From CAINVV01 sp038323575 (GTDB lineage Bacteria; Bacteroidota; Bacteroidia; Bacteroidales; Prolixibacteraceae), in NCBI GenBank assembly GCA_038323575.1, contig JBBQHB010000063.1, positions 1 through 31,320 of the forward strand: a stretch of DNA of 31,320 bases, written 5' to 3'. Below the pieces are notes generated by a model. The model saw only the letters and a list, made by a program, of their open reading frames with translations, did not search any database and had not been told where the DNA came from. A program made the position numbers and the translations under genes. Shown in pieces: positions 31,269-31,320 of this stretch (positions are counted from its first letter, which is position 1; each line of letters begins with the position of its first letter).

Positions 31269-31320
31269 TCAGTCATCATTTTTTAGATATTTTCTCATTG
31301 ATTCTCCTTGTATTTCGATT
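31269..31320 (-). CDS. istB: IstB-like ATPase, last 16 residues only
   Basis: The minus strand reads IEIQGESMRKYLKNDD and a TGA stop, entering from the window edge. The pattern RIEL.GESMRK is the usual C-terminal end of IstB, the AAA+ helper ATPase of IS21 transposition. The fragment is too short to judge by itself; the call rests on this ending together with the terminal repeats 37 bp further on. Confidence 0.6.
   Translation of the reverse strand, partial: IEIQGESMRKYLKNDD

Larger units (their letters stand above)
31183..31320 (-). mobile_element. IS21-family insertion sequence, istB-side end (continues outside window)
   Basis: The element appears to begin at the TGCATATTCCGG sequence, with TG as expected for a terminus. 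Two degenerate sub-terminal repeats of about 21 bp follow, a hallmark of IS21-family ends, and then the 3' end of an istB-like gene on the minus strand. The junction lies exactly where similarity to M16 peptidase ends. The other end and any target-site duplication are outside the window. Confidence 0.7.

Overview
The window looks like a chromosomal segment of a member of the Bacteroidota, most likely an anaerobic or facultative Bacteroidales-type organism. The pointers are: a purH-mreBCD-mrdA-rodA cluster, paired topoisomerase IV genes of the Bacteroidetes type, an M16 peptidase remnant and a GH78 rhamnosidase of Bacteroidetes flavour, starts that lack clear Shine-Dalgarno sequences, and several TAnnTTTG boxes, the -7 promoter element of this phylum. 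This is inference from gene content; no rRNA is present.

Layout. 1-1501: 3' part of a GH78 alpha-L-rhamnosidase gene. 1589-6745: topoisomerase IV parE-parC followed by shikimate kinase aroK. 6707-10466: two FtsX-type permeases and a small membrane protein on the minus strand, interrupted by rsmA on the plus strand. 10539-17898: purH and the rod-shape and elongasome genes mreB, mreC, mreD, mrdA (PBP2) and rodA, with a heptanucleotide tandem repeat just before rodA. 17895-20559: an AT-rich two-gene insert, a STAND-like AAA ATPase behind a palindromic operator-like site and a protein with an acidic linker. 20599-27118 (minus): a seven-gene, translationally coupled hdrC-hdrB-hdrA-flxD-flxC-flxB-flxA operon. 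27346-29695: a DedA protein, then an ECF sigma factor, a likely anti-sigma membrane protein and a Spy/CpxP-like periplasmic protein, closed by a terminator. 29855-30068: tRNA-Ser(GGA) on the minus strand with its promoter box and terminator, plus a 19-bp inverted repeat that copies the region after the terminator. 30426-31320: a decayed M16 peptidase gene cut by the istB-side end of an IS21-family element that runs out of the window.

How the genes work together. The elongasome cluster supplies filament (MreB), scaffold (MreC, MreD), transpeptidase (PBP2) and glycosyltransferase (RodA) for lateral wall growth. The Hdr-Flx operon encodes a full set for a soluble flavin-based electron-bifurcating complex: NADH would be oxidised at FlxA, electrons would pass through FlxB, FlxC and FlxD to the HdrA flavin, and be split between ferredoxin and the HdrB disulfide site. 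No dsrC, hydrogenase, formate dehydrogenase or alcohol dehydrogenase gene lies beside it here, so the physiological disulfide partner is open. The most noteworthy items are this operon, the tRNA-linked inverted repeat, the operator-bearing AT-rich insert, the tandem repeat inside the mre cluster, and the IS21-truncated pseudogene.
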